DNA of 64,000 bases from JANQSP01 sp965237565 (GCA_965237565.1 OZ250145.1:1116001-1180000), one strand, 5' to 3'; counted from the stretch's first letter, positions 1-9,463 are shown. The notes: generated by a model not told the origin, from the sequence alone. Numbers and translations: made by a program.

Positions 1-843
1 AAATTACTCTTTGAAAGCTCTGAAAAAGAACTCACTCTCACGCAAAATGCACAACCGGCTATTGTTTTGGTCTCTTGCGTAGCTTGGGAATGCCTGAAAG
101 AAGAGATGGACCTAGGCTTTATTCAATACACTGCTGGACACTCTGTGGGGGAATATTCTGCTCTGGTCGCTTCCGGTGTTTTGTCTTTCGTTTCTTCCAT
201 GAAAGCTGTGAAAAAACGAGGGGAGCTCATGAGTGAAACTCCATTCAGTGAAAAGGGAGGCATGAGTGCCTTGATGGGTCCCAGTATGCAGGAAGCAAAA
301 AATTTTTGTAACTGGGTGGAAGAAAATAATTCTTTTTCTCCTTTAGAAGTAGCCAATTTTAATAGCAGGGAACAAAACGTTTTGAGTGGTAATCTCAAGG
401 CCCTTCAGTGGGCTGACAAACACTATAAAGATTTTTCTTTTTCTAGAGAAAAAGTGCAGCTCATTCCTTTGAAGGTATCTTCTGCTTTTCATTCTTCATT
501 GATGAGTTCTGCGAGTCAAAAAATGAAGCATTTTTTAGATCGCATTCCCTTTGGTAGGGGCGACCTCCTTATTGTTCAAAATACTTCAGCCCGAATAGAA
601 AAAGATCCAGAACTCATAAAAAAAAATCTGAGTTATCAAATTGATTCACCAGTTTTATGGCTACAGTCCATGGAATATCTTTTTAAACAAGGCTGCGATC
701 ATTTTTTAGAACTTGGAGAAGGAGGGGTCCTAAAAGGATTGATGAAAAAAATTGATCCGTCCAAATCTGTATTCCATTTTCATTCTTTGGCTGACATCAA
801 AACATTGCAAAATTTTCAAGCGAGTGATAGGGCTAGCTCATGA
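1..843 (+). CDS. fabD: Malonyl-CoA:ACP transacylase, 5'-truncated by window edge
   Basis: Transfers malonyl groups from CoA to acyl carrier protein, supplying the extender unit for type II fatty-acid synthesis in the cytosol. The reading frame is open from base 1 and reads in family-like sequence (QPAIVLVS), so the true start lies to the left. The first in-frame start codon inside the window (TTG, 67) is not the real one. The nucleophilic serine lies in GHSVGEYSAL (about bases 136-165). The second catalytic residue, a histidine, is expected in SAFHSSLM (about 481-504). The stop overlaps fabG by 4 bases (ATGA), so the two are translationally coupled. With fabG, acpP and fabF downstream the assignment is secure; only the N-terminus is missing. 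Confidence 0.95.
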   Translation, partial: KLLFESSEKELTLTQNAQPAIVLVSCVAWECLKEEMDLGFIQYTAGHSVGEYSALVASGVLSFVSSMKAVKKRGELMSETPFSEKGGMSALMGPSMQEAKNFCNWVEENNSFSPLEVANFNSREQNVLSGNLKALQWADKHYKDFSFSREKVQLIPLKVSSAFHSSLMSSASQKMKHFLDRIPFGRGDLLIVQNTSARIEKDPELIKKNLSYQIDSPVLWLQSMEYLFKQGCDHFLELGEGGVLKGLMKKIDPSKSVFHFHSLADIKTLQNFQASDRASS

Positions 844-1574
844 ATTCATTAAATAATCAATTCATTATGGTAACGGGTTCCAGCCGAGGGATTGGTTTTG
901 AAATCGTAAAACATGTATCAAATCTAGGAGCCAAGGTAGCACTCGTTTATTCCTCCAATCAAAAAATTGCAGAAGAAAATTTTGAGAAACTGGAAGGAAA
1001 AGGCCACCTGCTTTTGCAAATGAATGTCAACTTTTCAGAATCTGTAAAAAAAGGATTCGATAAATTCATTTCTCACTTTGGCTCTATTTCTGCTCTAATC
1101 AACAATGCGGGCATCACAAAAGATGGCCTGCTCTTAAGAATGAGAGATGAAGACTTTGACTCTGTTCTAAAAACAAATTTGTATGGAAGTTTTTATTGTG
1201 CTAGAGAGGTGTGCAAATATATGATGAAGGCTCGCAAGGGTAACATTATCAATATTTCTTCTGTGGTGGCAAAAATGGGAAATGCAGGGCAGTCCAATTA
1301 TGTTGCGAGCAAGGCAGCTTTAGAAGGTTTAACACGCTCCATGGCCAGAGAACTGGCTAGTAGAAACATTCGTGTCAATGCCATTGCCCCCGGCTTCATC
1401 CAAACAGATATGACAAAAAACATGAGTGAGAAGCAAAGAGAAGCAATTTTGAACAACATTCCATTGGGCAGAATGGGAGAGAGCAAAGACGTAGCACAAA
1501 CTGTAGTTTTTTTATTACAAACCGATTATATTACAGGGCAAGTGATTGCTTTAAACGGTGGATTGGCTATGTAG
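840..1574 (+). CDS. fabG: 3-oxoacyl-ACP reductase
   Basis: NADPH-dependent short-chain dehydrogenase that performs the first reduction of each fatty-acid elongation cycle. The 244-aa length is typical. The Rossmann cofactor loop TGSSRGIG is at residues 12-19 and NNAG at about 88-91. The catalytic Ser141, Tyr154 and Lys158 have the family spacing (YVASK). The C-terminal GQVIALNGGLAM is the classic FabG ending. The ATG overlaps the fabD stop. A 100-base gap separates it from acpP. Other SDRs share the fold, but context fixes the role. Confidence 0.96.
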   Translation: MNSLNNQFIMVTGSSRGIGFEIVKHVSNLGAKVALVYSSNQKIAEENFEKLEGKGHLLLQMNVNFSESVKKGFDKFISHFGSISALINNAGITKDGLLLRMRDEDFDSVLKTNLYGSFYCAREVCKYMMKARKGNIINISSVVAKMGNAGQSNYVASKAALEGLTRSMARELASRNIRVNAIAPGFIQTDMTKNMSEKQREAILNNIPLGRMGESKDVAQTVVFLLQTDYITGQVIALNGGLAM

Positions 1575-1674
1575 TTTGGATTTACACCATACTTTGAATT
1601 TTATCATGCCATTAAAAAATAAGGCAGAATAAGAAACAACACAGAATGAAAAACAACATGAAGGAGGGGAATTT

Positions 1675-1917
1675 ATGAACGTTGAAGAAAAAATTATTTC
1701 TATCATCCATGATCAACTAGGCGTGGAAAAAGAGAAAATAAAACCAGAATCCGTTTTCGTTGATGATCTAGGAGCGGATAGCATGGACGTTGTGGAATTG
1801 GTTATGGCATTTGAAGATAATTTTTCTATACAAATTCCAGAAAAAGAAGAAGAAAAAATTCGAACTGTCCAAGATGCTATTGATTTTATCAAGGTACAAC
1901 AAAAAAAAGATTCATGA
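1675..1917 (+). CDS. acpP: Acyl carrier protein
   Basis: Small acidic carrier (80 aa) that holds growing acyl chains on a 4'-phosphopantetheine arm. The attachment serine is Ser36 in GADSMDVVEL. The usual motif is DSL and this protein has DSM, a tolerated variant also seen in other ACPs. A strong ribosome binding site (aaggagggg) lies about 7 bases before the ATG, the best in this cluster, as expected for a very abundant protein. The stop overlaps the fabF start (ATGA). Confidence 0.97.
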   Translation: MNVEEKIISIIHDQLGVEKEKIKPESVFVDDLGADSMDVVELVMAFEDNFSIQIPEKEEEKIRTVQDAIDFIKVQQKKDS

Positions 1918-3155
1918 AAGAAGTGGTTGTTACAGGTCTGGGAGCTGTTACCCCCTTGGGGACAGGAGTCGAAAAAAGTTGGTCTGGCCTTTTGCAATCT
2001 CTTTCCGCTGTGGATCGCATTCAATCCTTCGATTGTAGTTCTTGCCCTGTCAAGATAGCTGGAGAAGTGAGAGACTTTGTACCAGAGGATTTTATTCCAA
2101 AGAAGGATCAAAAAAAAACCAGCCGTTTTACTCACTTCGCTTTAGCAAGCGCCAAAGAAGCCATTGAATCTTCAGGCTTGAATTTTGAAAAAGATGAGGC
2201 CCTCCGCCGTTCAACAAATGTAATCATTGGTGTGGGTATTGGAGATTTGCAATACATTCAATCCGCTGCTTATCAAGTGATAAAAGAAAAAAAACCTCCT
2301 TCTCCTTTCTTTATTCCCTCTGTGATTGCCAATGCAGTGGCTGGAAATATTTCCATTCGTTGGAAACTAATGGGATCCAATTTTTCAACCGTTTCAGCTT
2401 GTGCTTCTGGAGCTCATGCTATTGGGGAAGCAGGTTTGCAGATCCAACAAGGGCTTTGTGATGTAGCTATTGCTGGGGGAGCTGAATCAGTTTTTTGTGA
2501 ATTGGCTGTTTTTGGCTTCCATTCCATCCGGGCTCTCTCTACGAGAAACGATGAGCCCAAGAGAGCTTCCCGTCCATGGGATAGGGGGCGAGATGGATTT
2601 ATTTTGTCTGAAGGAGCTGGCGTTTTGGTTTTAGAAGAAAAACAAAGAGCATTGAAAAGAGGAGCTACCATTCTTGCTGAATTGGTTGGCTATGGATCTT
2701 CTTCTGATGCCTATCACATTGCGATTCCTGAGCCAAAAGGAAAAGGGATTTGTTTGGCTATGGAAAAATCTTTGGAATCTGCAAAGATCGCAAAAAATAA
2801 AATTGACTACATCAATGCTCATAGCACCAGCACCCTGGCAGGAGATGCCGTAGAAAGCAAAAGCATTCAATCTGTGTTTGGAGAACATAGCCAAAAACTT
2901 TTAGTGAGTAGTAACAAGAGCATGATTGGTCACACTTTGGGAGCAGCAGGAGCAATTGAAAGCGTGTTTTCTATTTTAAGCTTGAGGGATCAAGTAGCCC
3001 CTGCAACCATCAATCTAGAGGAACAAGATCCAGAATGTTCTTTGGATTTTGTTCCCAATGAAGCTAGAGAGAAAAAAATGCAATTTGTTATGAATAACAG
3101 CTTTGGTTTTGGAGGAACTAATGTTTGTTTGATATTTAAGAAAGTAAATAAATAA
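1914..3155 (+). CDS. fabF: 3-oxoacyl-ACP synthase II
   Basis: Condenses malonyl-ACP with acyl-ACP in fatty-acid elongation. The 413-aa length is normal for KAS II. The catalytic triad is visible: Cys163 in VSACASGAHA, His303 in NAHSTST and His340 in KSMIGHTLGAAGA. The C-terminal NSFGFGGTN glycine-rich motif is present. It starts inside the acpP stop codon, a coupling that keeps carrier and synthase together. It is followed 29 bases later by rpiB, which belongs to another pathway but may be co-transcribed. Confidence 0.96.
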   Translation: MKEVVVTGLGAVTPLGTGVEKSWSGLLQSLSAVDRIQSFDCSSCPVKIAGEVRDFVPEDFIPKKDQKKTSRFTHFALASAKEAIESSGLNFEKDEALRRSTNVIIGVGIGDLQYIQSAAYQVIKEKKPPSPFFIPSVIANAVAGNISIRWKLMGSNFSTVSACASGAHAIGEAGLQIQQGLCDVAIAGGAESVFCELAVFGFHSIRALSTRNDEPKRASRPWDRGRDGFILSEGAGVLVLEEKQRALKRGATILAELVGYGSSSDAYHIAIPEPKGKGICLAMEKSLESAKIAKNKIDYINAHSTSTLAGDAVESKSIQSVFGEHSQKLLVSSNKSMIGHTLGAAGAIESVFSILSLRDQVAPATINLEEQDPECSLDFVPNEAREKKMQFVMNNSFGFGGTNVCLIFKKVNK

Positions 3156-3184
3156 GAAGTAAATACCCTAGTCAGAAAAGGAGA

Positions 3185-3625
3185 ATGACTGAATTGAATG
3201 TTGAAAAAATAAAAATCCTAGTAGCCAATGATCACGCTGGATTTTCACTCAAAAAATTCTTAATAGAAAACAATCCTGATAAATCTTGGAAAGACCTAGG
3301 GAGTTTTGATGAAAAAAGAACAGACTATCCAGACGAAGCAGAAAAGCTCTGTAAATGCATGGAAGATAAAGACTCAATTTTTGGTCTTTTGATTTGCGGA
3401 AGCGGGCAAGGCATGGCCATAAAGGCCAATCGCTATTCTCATATCCGAGCAGCCATTGCTTGGAATGAAGAAAGTGCACGTCTGTCCAGAGAACATAATA
3501 AGGCGAATGTGCTTTGCTTGGGTTCTCGTCTTTTGTCTTTTGAAGAGGCCAATCACATTCTTAAAATATTTATTCAAACTCCATTTAAGAAAGGACGACA
3601 CATTGAAAGAATTAACAAACTTTGA
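3185..3625 (+). CDS. rpiB: Ribose-5-phosphate isomerase B
   Basis: Interconverts ribose-5-phosphate and ribulose-5-phosphate in the pentose phosphate pathway. The 146-aa protein has the RpiB/LacAB features: NDHAG near the N-terminus (substrate-binding Asp and His, residues 15-19), TDYPDEA, the catalytic cysteine Cys71 in ICGSGQGMAIKANR, and the C-terminal R-H-x-x-R phosphate-binding residues (GRHIERI). It precedes and overlaps glyA by 23 bases. An rpiB-glyA pair is common in bacteria. Confidence 0.94.
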   Translation: MTELNVEKIKILVANDHAGFSLKKFLIENNPDKSWKDLGSFDEKRTDYPDEAEKLCKCMEDKDSIFGLLICGSGQGMAIKANRYSHIRAAIAWNEESARLSREHNKANVLCLGSRLLSFEEANHILKIFIQTPFKKGRHIERINKL

Positions 3626-4856
3626 ATTTTTAAAACAAAATGATGAAGAAATTTTTTCAGCCATTGAAGGAGAGAGTCTTCGGCAAAAAAATGGCTTGGA
3701 ACTAATCGCTTCTGAAAACTACACTTCTCCAGCCGTCTTGGCTACAGGAGGTTCAATTTTAACAAACAAATACGCTGAAGGATATCCGGGAAAAAGATAC
3801 TATGGAGGATGCAAGTTTGTAGACATTTGTGAAGGCTTAGCTATCGAAAGAGCAAAAAAACTTTTTTCCGCTGAGCATGCAAATGTACAACCACATTCTG
3901 GATCGCAGGCCAACATGGCTGTCTACTTTGCTTGTGCCAAACCCGGCGACTCCATCATGGGCATGGAGCTTTCCCACGGAGGTCATCTCACTCATGGAGC
4001 CTTGGTGAACTTTAGCGGTTTCATTTTTCGCTCTTCTTTCTACAATTTGCATCCCGAGACAGACTTGCTAGATTATGACAAAATTGCTGAGCAAGTAAAA
4101 AAGGAACGGCCAAAGCTGTTGATTGCCGGTCACAGTGCCTACCCTCGTCTTTTGGATTTTAAAATATTTAAGGAAATAGCCGATCTGACTCAGTCCATTT
4201 TGGTGGTGGACATGGCTCATTTTGCTGGCTTGGTGGCAGGAGGAGTACATCCTTCTCCCATTCCCTATGCTGATTTTGTTACCTCCACTACTCACAAAAC
4301 TTTGCGAGGGCCTAGGGGGGGACTCATTCTTTGTTCAGAAGCAAATAGCAAAAAATTAGATAAAGCTATTTTCCCCGGCATCCAAGGAGGTCCGCTTCCC
4401 CACATTATTGCTGGCAAGGCTGTGGCTTTTCAGGAAGCCCTAAAGGATTCATTTACAGAGTATGCAAAACAAATCGTTAAAAACGCAAAAACCTTGGCTG
4501 AGGAAATGATGAATCTTGGTTTTTCTCTTGTCACAAAGGGAACAGACAATCATCTCATTTTGCTTGATCTTTCAAACAAGAACATTACAGGAAAAAAAGC
4601 TGAGTTTACCTTGGAAAAAGCAGGCATCACTGTGAACAAAAATACGGTACCCAATGAAACAAAATCCCCTTTTGTTACCAGTGGCATTCGCATAGGAACT
4701 CCTGCCGTAACCACTCGGGGAATGAAACAAAATGAGATGAAACAAATTGCCTGTTGGATCGAAAAGGCTCTGGTTGAACCAGATAATGAATCGCAACTAA
4801 TTAAAATAGCAAAAGAGGTCAAAGAATTATGTTCCACATTCCCCTGCCCTTCGTAA
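3603..4856 (+). CDS. glyA: Serine hydroxymethyltransferase
   Basis: PLP enzyme converting serine plus tetrahydrofolate to glycine and 5,10-methylene-THF. The frame is open further upstream, but that stretch only translates rpiB in another frame. The chosen TTG at 3603 has an AAAGGA Shine-Dalgarno about 6 bases before it, gives MKELTNFEFLKQND as N-terminus and a 417-aa product, the family's usual length. Landmarks are LELIASENY, YAEGYPGKRYYGG, and the PLP lysine in TSTTHKTLRGPRGG. The start lies inside rpiB, so translation is probably coupled. Confidence 0.94.
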   Translation: MKELTNFEFLKQNDEEIFSAIEGESLRQKNGLELIASENYTSPAVLATGGSILTNKYAEGYPGKRYYGGCKFVDICEGLAIERAKKLFSAEHANVQPHSGSQANMAVYFACAKPGDSIMGMELSHGGHLTHGALVNFSGFIFRSSFYNLHPETDLLDYDKIAEQVKKERPKLLIAGHSAYPRLLDFKIFKEIADLTQSILVVDMAHFAGLVAGGVHPSPIPYADFVTSTTHKTLRGPRGGLILCSEANSKKLDKAIFPGIQGGPLPHIIAGKAVAFQEALKDSFTEYAKQIVKNAKTLAEEMMNLGFSLVTKGTDNHLILLDLSNKNITGKKAEFTLEKAGITVNKNTVPNETKSPFVTSGIRIGTPAVTTRGMKQNEMKQIACWIEKALVEPDNESQLIKIAKEVKELCSTFPCPS

Positions 4857-5314
4857 ATCACAGCTTTCCTGCCTGCTTAAAAATTTTCTTTTTTGCTTGT
4901 GCTTTTGCACTTTTTTTCTTTTGTTCTTCCTGCACCCATTTGGTAAAAATTCCAAACTTTACTTGGCCGGTAAAAAACCCCTACTCCCTATCCAGATACT
5001 TTTCCATCTATCATGAGGGCATTGATTTTCCAAAAAAAATAGGACAGTCTGTGTTTTCTTCAGCGGATGGCGAGGTCATCTATGTGGGTACAAAGTTTTC
5101 TGGTTATGGCAAAGTCATTTTGATTGAACACCAGTATGCTTGGTTAAGTCTCTATGCTCACCTGAACAGCATTGAAATCCCTCAGGGAGCAAAGGTAAAA
5201 AGAGGGCAAAAAATTGGAACGGTTGGGAATACTGGAAGATCTTCTGGACCTCACCTTCATTTTGAATTGATAAGAAGGAAGAAACCCATCAATCCCTTAC
5301 GATTTTTGAGATAA
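4829..5314 (+). CDS. M23-family peptidase lipoprotein
   Basis: Probable envelope metallopeptidase acting on peptidoglycan cross-bridges. A hydrophobic N-terminus ends at a lipobox-like CSSC (Cys35), so a lipid-anchored periplasmic protein is likely. Zinc ligands typical of lysostaphin-type M23 domains are present: H62 and D66 (HEGID), H111 (YAHLN) and H144 in the HxH motif PHLHFEL. Because all ligands are present it is probably active, unlike EnvC/NlpD-type regulators. At 161 aa it lacks a LysM or coiled-coil domain. The start overlaps the glyA 3' end by 28 bases, with a modest GAGG-like site upstream. Confidence 0.87.
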   Translation: MFHIPLPFVNHSFPACLKIFFFACAFALFFFCSSCTHLVKIPNFTWPVKNPYSLSRYFSIYHEGIDFPKKIGQSVFSSADGEVIYVGTKFSGYGKVILIEHQYAWLSLYAHLNSIEIPQGAKVKRGQKIGTVGNTGRSSGPHLHFELIRRKKPINPLRFLR

Positions 5315-5385
5315 GAAAAAGGAGGGAGTTAGCCAATACGCCACGCACACCAGCAAGCCTTTGAGTGAAAATCCAAAATTTTGAT

Positions 5386-5997
5386 TTAGATAAATTGTCT
5401 TAAGAAAGAATCTTTCGCTAGAGTTTCTTGAACTTTATCTGTTTTTTCTTCGCCCGTGTAGTTAATCGTGCAGACAAGATTCTTCGTTTGCTCTTCTACA
5501 ACAGCTGTGCATTCGTAATTGGAGGACCCCGTTTCAAACGGCCATTCAACTTTAATTTTTTCCTTTTTCGCGATAATCGATTGAAGCGACTTAGCCAAAA
5601 GATTATTTTTGTAAGTTTCGGAAAAATAAACAGAAATATTCTTTTTATCTCCAGAAAAGGCACCTTTAACGGTGACGGCATTTGCTTCGCCTTCTTTTGC
5701 AAAAGACACATCGCCCGAACCATTAATTTTCATTGAACGAAAGGGCTTTTCGGCCTCATTTTTCACAATTTCTTGGTGCAGAAGACGGGAACCCTCTGTA
5801 TCTTGGGATAGGAGTTTGAAGAGAAAGTCGGTTCTTTGGAACACATATTTCTGTCCTGCTTCTTCCCATGTATAGTGGTCAGTCCAACTGGCACGCAGTA
5901 CCAATCGAGAATCAGCGGAACTAAGTGAGGCGGAGGCTTGGCCGACGAAGAAGAGAGAAACAAACAACAAAAGAAAAAATCTAAGAGAATCCTTCAC
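5386..5997 (-). CDS. Secreted hypothetical protein
   Basis: I do not recognise a family. A longer reading frame starts at 6126, but a GTG at 5997 directly after CCGGAGG gives a clean signal peptide (MKDSLRFFLLLFVSLFFVGQ, then a probable cleavage at ASA|S), so I chose that start although the 3-base spacing is short. The mature part of about 180 aa is mixed alpha/beta in appearance, with two cysteines (YECT and VCTI) near the C-terminus that could form a disulfide in the periplasm. It lies alone between the convergent M23 gene and dnaK, with about 200 bases of upstream sequence for its own promoter. Confidence 0.72.
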   Translation of the reverse strand: MKDSLRFFLLLFVSLFFVGQASASLSSADSRLVLRASWTDHYTWEEAGQKYVFQRTDFLFKLLSQDTEGSRLLHQEIVKNEAEKPFRSMKINGSGDVSFAKEGEANAVTVKGAFSGDKKNISVYFSETYKNNLLAKSLQSIIAKKEKIKVEWPFETGSSNYECTAVVEEQTKNLVCTINYTGEEKTDKVQETLAKDSFLRQFI

Positions 5998-6195
5998 TGT
6001 CCTCCGGAGTATGAGCCAAGCATGCTTTTTTGTCAATAGGGAATGTTGAAAAAATATCAGAGTGTCGTTTTTGACTTTAGTCTTACTGCTAGAAGAGAGG
6101 AAAAAACTACACTCCATAAGCACCACATAGTGAAAGAAATAAAAATTGTGAGTTAGATAATTTTCTCTTATACTTACAGGATTGAGTGTCTTTCA

Positions 6196-8127
6196 TTAAT
6201 TCACATCTTTGAATTCAGCATCAATCACATCTTCATCCTTCTTGGAAGAGTCTTTGGGCTTCTCCTCTGAATTAGCAGTGGCGGAGGCTGTCGTCGCTTC
6301 TTCCTTCTTCTTTGGCACTTCTTTTTTAGAAGCATTATAGATAGATGTACTCAGTTCTTTAGAGAGCTCGTCAATCTTATCATAAGCCTCCTTCAACTGC
6401 TCAGCAGTACAATGATCCTCGGTAAGCAGTTTCTTGGAAGAAGCAATTTTTGCTTTAACTGGCTCAAGCATTTCTTTGGAAACTTTGTCTTTGTTTTGCG
6501 AGATGAGTTTTTCCACTTTGTGGATCAGAGAAGATAACTCATTTTTTCGTTGAATTCTCTCTTTCTCCTTCTTGTCTTTCAAGGCATTGACTTCGGCCTC
6601 TTTCACCATTTTTTTAATTTCATCTTCGCTGAGACCTGGCTTATCAATTTTGATGGATTGGGCTCTTCCAGTGTCTTCATTTTTGGCTGACACATTGATG
6701 GTGCCATCTGCGTCTATATTGAACGTAACTTTTATTTTTGGAATTCCTCGCGGAGCCACTGGAATATCTAGCAATTCAAAACGACCCAAGGTTTTGTTGT
6801 CTGTTGCCATTTCCCGTTCACCTTGCAGGACATGAATATTTACCCCAGGCTGGTTGTCTTCAGCCGTAGAAAATGTTTCTGATTTTTCAATTGGAATGGT
6901 TGTGTTTCGATCAATCAGCCGAGTCATCAATCCGCCCAAAGTTTCAATACCCATGGATAGGGGTGTGACATCCAAAAGCAAAACATCTTTTATTTCTTGA
7001 GAAAATACTCCAGCTTGGATCGCCGCTCCCAAAGCTACCACTTCATCCGGATTGACAGACTTGTTGGGCTCTTTGCCAAAAAATTCTTTGATGGCTTTTT
7101 GAACAGCAGGGATGCGAGTGGAACCACCCACCAATAAAATTTCATTAATCTCCTCTACTCCAAAGCCGGCATCCTTCAAAGCCTTTTCACAAGGTTCAAT
7201 AGATTTTTTTATCAAATGCTCTGTGAGTTGTTCAAATTTGGCCAAGCTGAGCTTCATATCCAAATGCTTTGGCCCATCGGCATCTGCTGTAATGAAAGGC
7301 AAACTGATGTGAGCCTCTTGCACAGAGCTGAGTTCAACTTTTGCTTTTTCAGCATGTTCCCTCAGCCTTTGCATCGCCATTTTATCAGTGGATAAATCAA
7401 CTCCGTTGCTCTTTTTAAATTCACTGACCATCCAATCCATCACGATTTTATCGAAGTCATCACCACCTAGATAAGTGTTTCCATTTGTGGATTTTACCTC
7501 GATGATATCGTTGGAAATATCTAGGATAGAAATATCAAATGTGCCTCCTCCAAAGTCATACACAGCAATTTTTTGATTTACTTTTTTGTCCATCCCGTAA
7601 AACATGGCTGCGGCTGTAGGCTCATTGATGATTCTTTTTACAGTAAAGCCCGCAATACGTCCGGCATCCTTGGTGGCTTGCCTCTGCGAATTATTGAAAT
7701 AGGCGGGAACGGTAACGACCGCTTCAGTGACTTTTCCCCCCAAATATTCCTCTGCGTCTTTTTTGAGCTTCGCGAGAATGAAGCTGGCAATCTCTTCACA
7801 AGAGTAAACCTTTCCACTCACTTCAAAGCCACAACCCCTCTTTTTGGTTGGAACAACCTTGTAAGGCACAGACTTGATTTCCTCTGTCATATCATCGAAT
7901 TTGCGTCCAATGAATCGTTTGGAAGAAAAAATCGTTTCTTCTGGGCGAATAATCGCTTGACGCTTGGCTAATTGGCCGACCAAGCGGTCTCCATTTTTAT
8001 TCCAAGCTACCACAGAGGGAGTGGTTCGATTCCCCTCTGCGTTGGCTATCACTTTTGGCTTTCCAGCTTCAATCACAGAAAGAACAGAATTGGTCGTTCC
8101 CAAGTCAATGCCAACCACTTTGCTCAT
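6196..8127 (-). CDS. dnaK: Chaperone DnaK (Hsp70)
   Basis: ATP-dependent chaperone that binds exposed hydrophobic peptides together with DnaJ and GrpE. 643 aa is standard. The N-terminal actin-like ATPase begins GIDLGTTNSV. Phosphate-binding DFGGGTFD and the GGSTRIP adenosine motif are visible. The substrate-binding domain starts at about residue 385 (DVTPLSMGIE), and the lid ends in a lysine/alanine/serine-rich linker and the acidic EDVIDAEFKDVN tail. AAAGGA sits 8 bases before the ATG. It follows dnaJ with 136 bases between them, long enough for a separate promoter; I see TTGACT at about 8190 on the minus strand but no convincing -10 partner and no CIRCE element. Confidence 0.97.
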   Translation of the reverse strand: MSKVVGIDLGTTNSVLSVIEAGKPKVIANAEGNRTTPSVVAWNKNGDRLVGQLAKRQAIIRPEETIFSSKRFIGRKFDDMTEEIKSVPYKVVPTKKRGCGFEVSGKVYSCEEIASFILAKLKKDAEEYLGGKVTEAVVTVPAYFNNSQRQATKDAGRIAGFTVKRIINEPTAAAMFYGMDKKVNQKIAVYDFGGGTFDISILDISNDIIEVKSTNGNTYLGGDDFDKIVMDWMVSEFKKSNGVDLSTDKMAMQRLREHAEKAKVELSSVQEAHISLPFITADADGPKHLDMKLSLAKFEQLTEHLIKKSIEPCEKALKDAGFGVEEINEILLVGGSTRIPAVQKAIKEFFGKEPNKSVNPDEVVALGAAIQAGVFSQEIKDVLLLDVTPLSMGIETLGGLMTRLIDRNTTIPIEKSETFSTAEDNQPGVNIHVLQGEREMATDNKTLGRFELLDIPVAPRGIPKIKVTFNIDADGTINVSAKNEDTGRAQSIKIDKPGLSEDEIKKMVKEAEVNALKDKKEKERIQRKNELSSLIHKVEKLISQNKDKVSKEMLEPVKAKIASSKKLLTEDHCTAEQLKEAYDKIDELSKELSTSIYNASKKEVPKKKEEATTASATANSEEKPKDSSKKDEDVIDAEFKDVN

Positions 8128-8263
8128 AATTCGTTTCCTTTCTTAAACAAGTTTCAGTGTCTAAAATAACACTCGGTTTTTATGAAAAAAAGTCAAGTGA
8201 ATGAAAGCAATTTTTTTACAAAATGAAGCCGTAGCCACTACCCCAGAGGACTTTTTATAAATT

Positions 8264-9379
8264 TTACTTCTTTGGCAAAATATTTTCTTTCTTCAATCGA
8301 GCGATTTCCTTTAAATACGACTCTTCTTTTTTTATCAATTTTTTTGGCAATTTAACATGAACTTTGTAAAATAAGTCCCCTCTTTTTTTGCTACCCAAAT
8401 CTGGTAGTCCCTGTTTTTTCAATCTGATGGAAGAACCCGGTTGAACTCCATTTGGAATCGTAATTTCTTTTTTCCCATCCAATACAGAAACAGTAAGACG
8501 AGTGCCAAGAATGGCCTGAAGGTAAGAAATATTAACGGAACCAATGAGATTCAGACCCTCTCTGACAAAATTGGGGTGCTTTTTAACCGCTATTTCAATG
8601 TATAAATCGCCGGGAGGCCCTCCCCCGCAACCATCCTCTCCTTTTTGAGTCAATCGCATATATCTTCCTGTCTCCATTCCGGATGGTACCTGGACAGAGA
8701 GTTTTTCTTTCTTTCTTTTTCGACCCGTTCCAAAACAAACTCCGCAAGGGGATTCGATAATTTGCCCTTCCCCGTGACAGGTGGAACAAGTAGAAGAAAA
8801 AGCAAAAAAACCTTGGGATCTGGTCAATCTTCCAGAGCCACGGCATTCGGAACAGATTTTTTTGTCCGTACCTAGGCTAGCTCCAGACCCACCACAGATT
8901 TTGCAATTTTTTTCTACTTCAAAGACAATTTGTTTGTTGGCTCCTTTCAAAACTTCTTCCAAGGAGATTTCCATGTGATAGCGAAGATCAGCTCCTTTCG
9001 AAACTCTTCTTCTTTTGCGACCAGAAGAAGAAGTGGCAAATTCTCCTCCAAAAAAGGTTTCAAAGCCCTCGCTACTCCCACTTGAAAAATCAAAAATATC
9101 TTTGAATGAGCTAAAAATGTCTCTCAGATCATGAGCACCAGTTTGTCCAAATCGAGAATTCACTCCAGAGTGCCCAAATTGATCATACTGTGTTCTTTTT
9201 TTTGGATTTCCTAAAATGTCATAAGCGGCGGCGGCTTCTTTAAATTTTTTTTCCGCCTCAGCATTCCCTTGGTTTCGGTCAGGATGGTATTTCAAGGCCA
9301 TTTTTCTATAAGCCCGCTTGATCTCCTCTTGAGAAGCATTTTTAGGGACAGATAAAATATCGTAATAATCTTTTTCCAT
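8264..9379 (-). CDS. dnaJ: Chaperone DnaJ (Hsp40)
   Basis: Co-chaperone that stimulates DnaK ATPase and delivers substrates. The J domain has HPD at residues 32-34. A short G/F linker follows, then four CxxCxGxG-type zinc motifs (CKICGGSG, CSECRGSG, CSTCHGEG, CGVCFGTG) and the C-terminal substrate domains, so this is a full type I DnaJ rather than CbpA. The frame opens at 9421, but the conserved start MEKDYYDIL is the ATG at 9379 (371 aa). The order is dnaJ upstream of dnaK, the reverse of the usual operon, and grpE is not in the window. Confidence 0.95.
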   Translation of the reverse strand: MEKDYYDILSVPKNASQEEIKRAYRKMALKYHPDRNQGNAEAEKKFKEAAAAYDILGNPKKRTQYDQFGHSGVNSRFGQTGAHDLRDIFSSFKDIFDFSSGSSEGFETFFGGEFATSSSGRKRRRVSKGADLRYHMEISLEEVLKGANKQIVFEVEKNCKICGGSGASLGTDKKICSECRGSGRLTRSQGFFAFSSTCSTCHGEGQIIESPCGVCFGTGRKRKKEKLSVQVPSGMETGRYMRLTQKGEDGCGGGPPGDLYIEIAVKKHPNFVREGLNLIGSVNISYLQAILGTRLTVSVLDGKKEITIPNGVQPGSSIRLKKQGLPDLGSKKRGDLFYKVHVKLPKKLIKKEESYLKEIARLKKENILPKK

Positions 9380-9463
9380 AATTGTAAGAAACTTTTCAAT
9401 AAAAAATGAACCATCTATCAAGATGAGTACAAAAAGACAAGGGTCAAGCTGGGTACAGCTTTT

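Noticed and set aside
8128..8263. Possible heat-shock promoter between dnaJ and dnaK
   Set aside because: A TTGACT-like hexamer is present but no -10 element at proper spacing, no CCCCAT-type sigma32 sequence and no CIRCE repeat.
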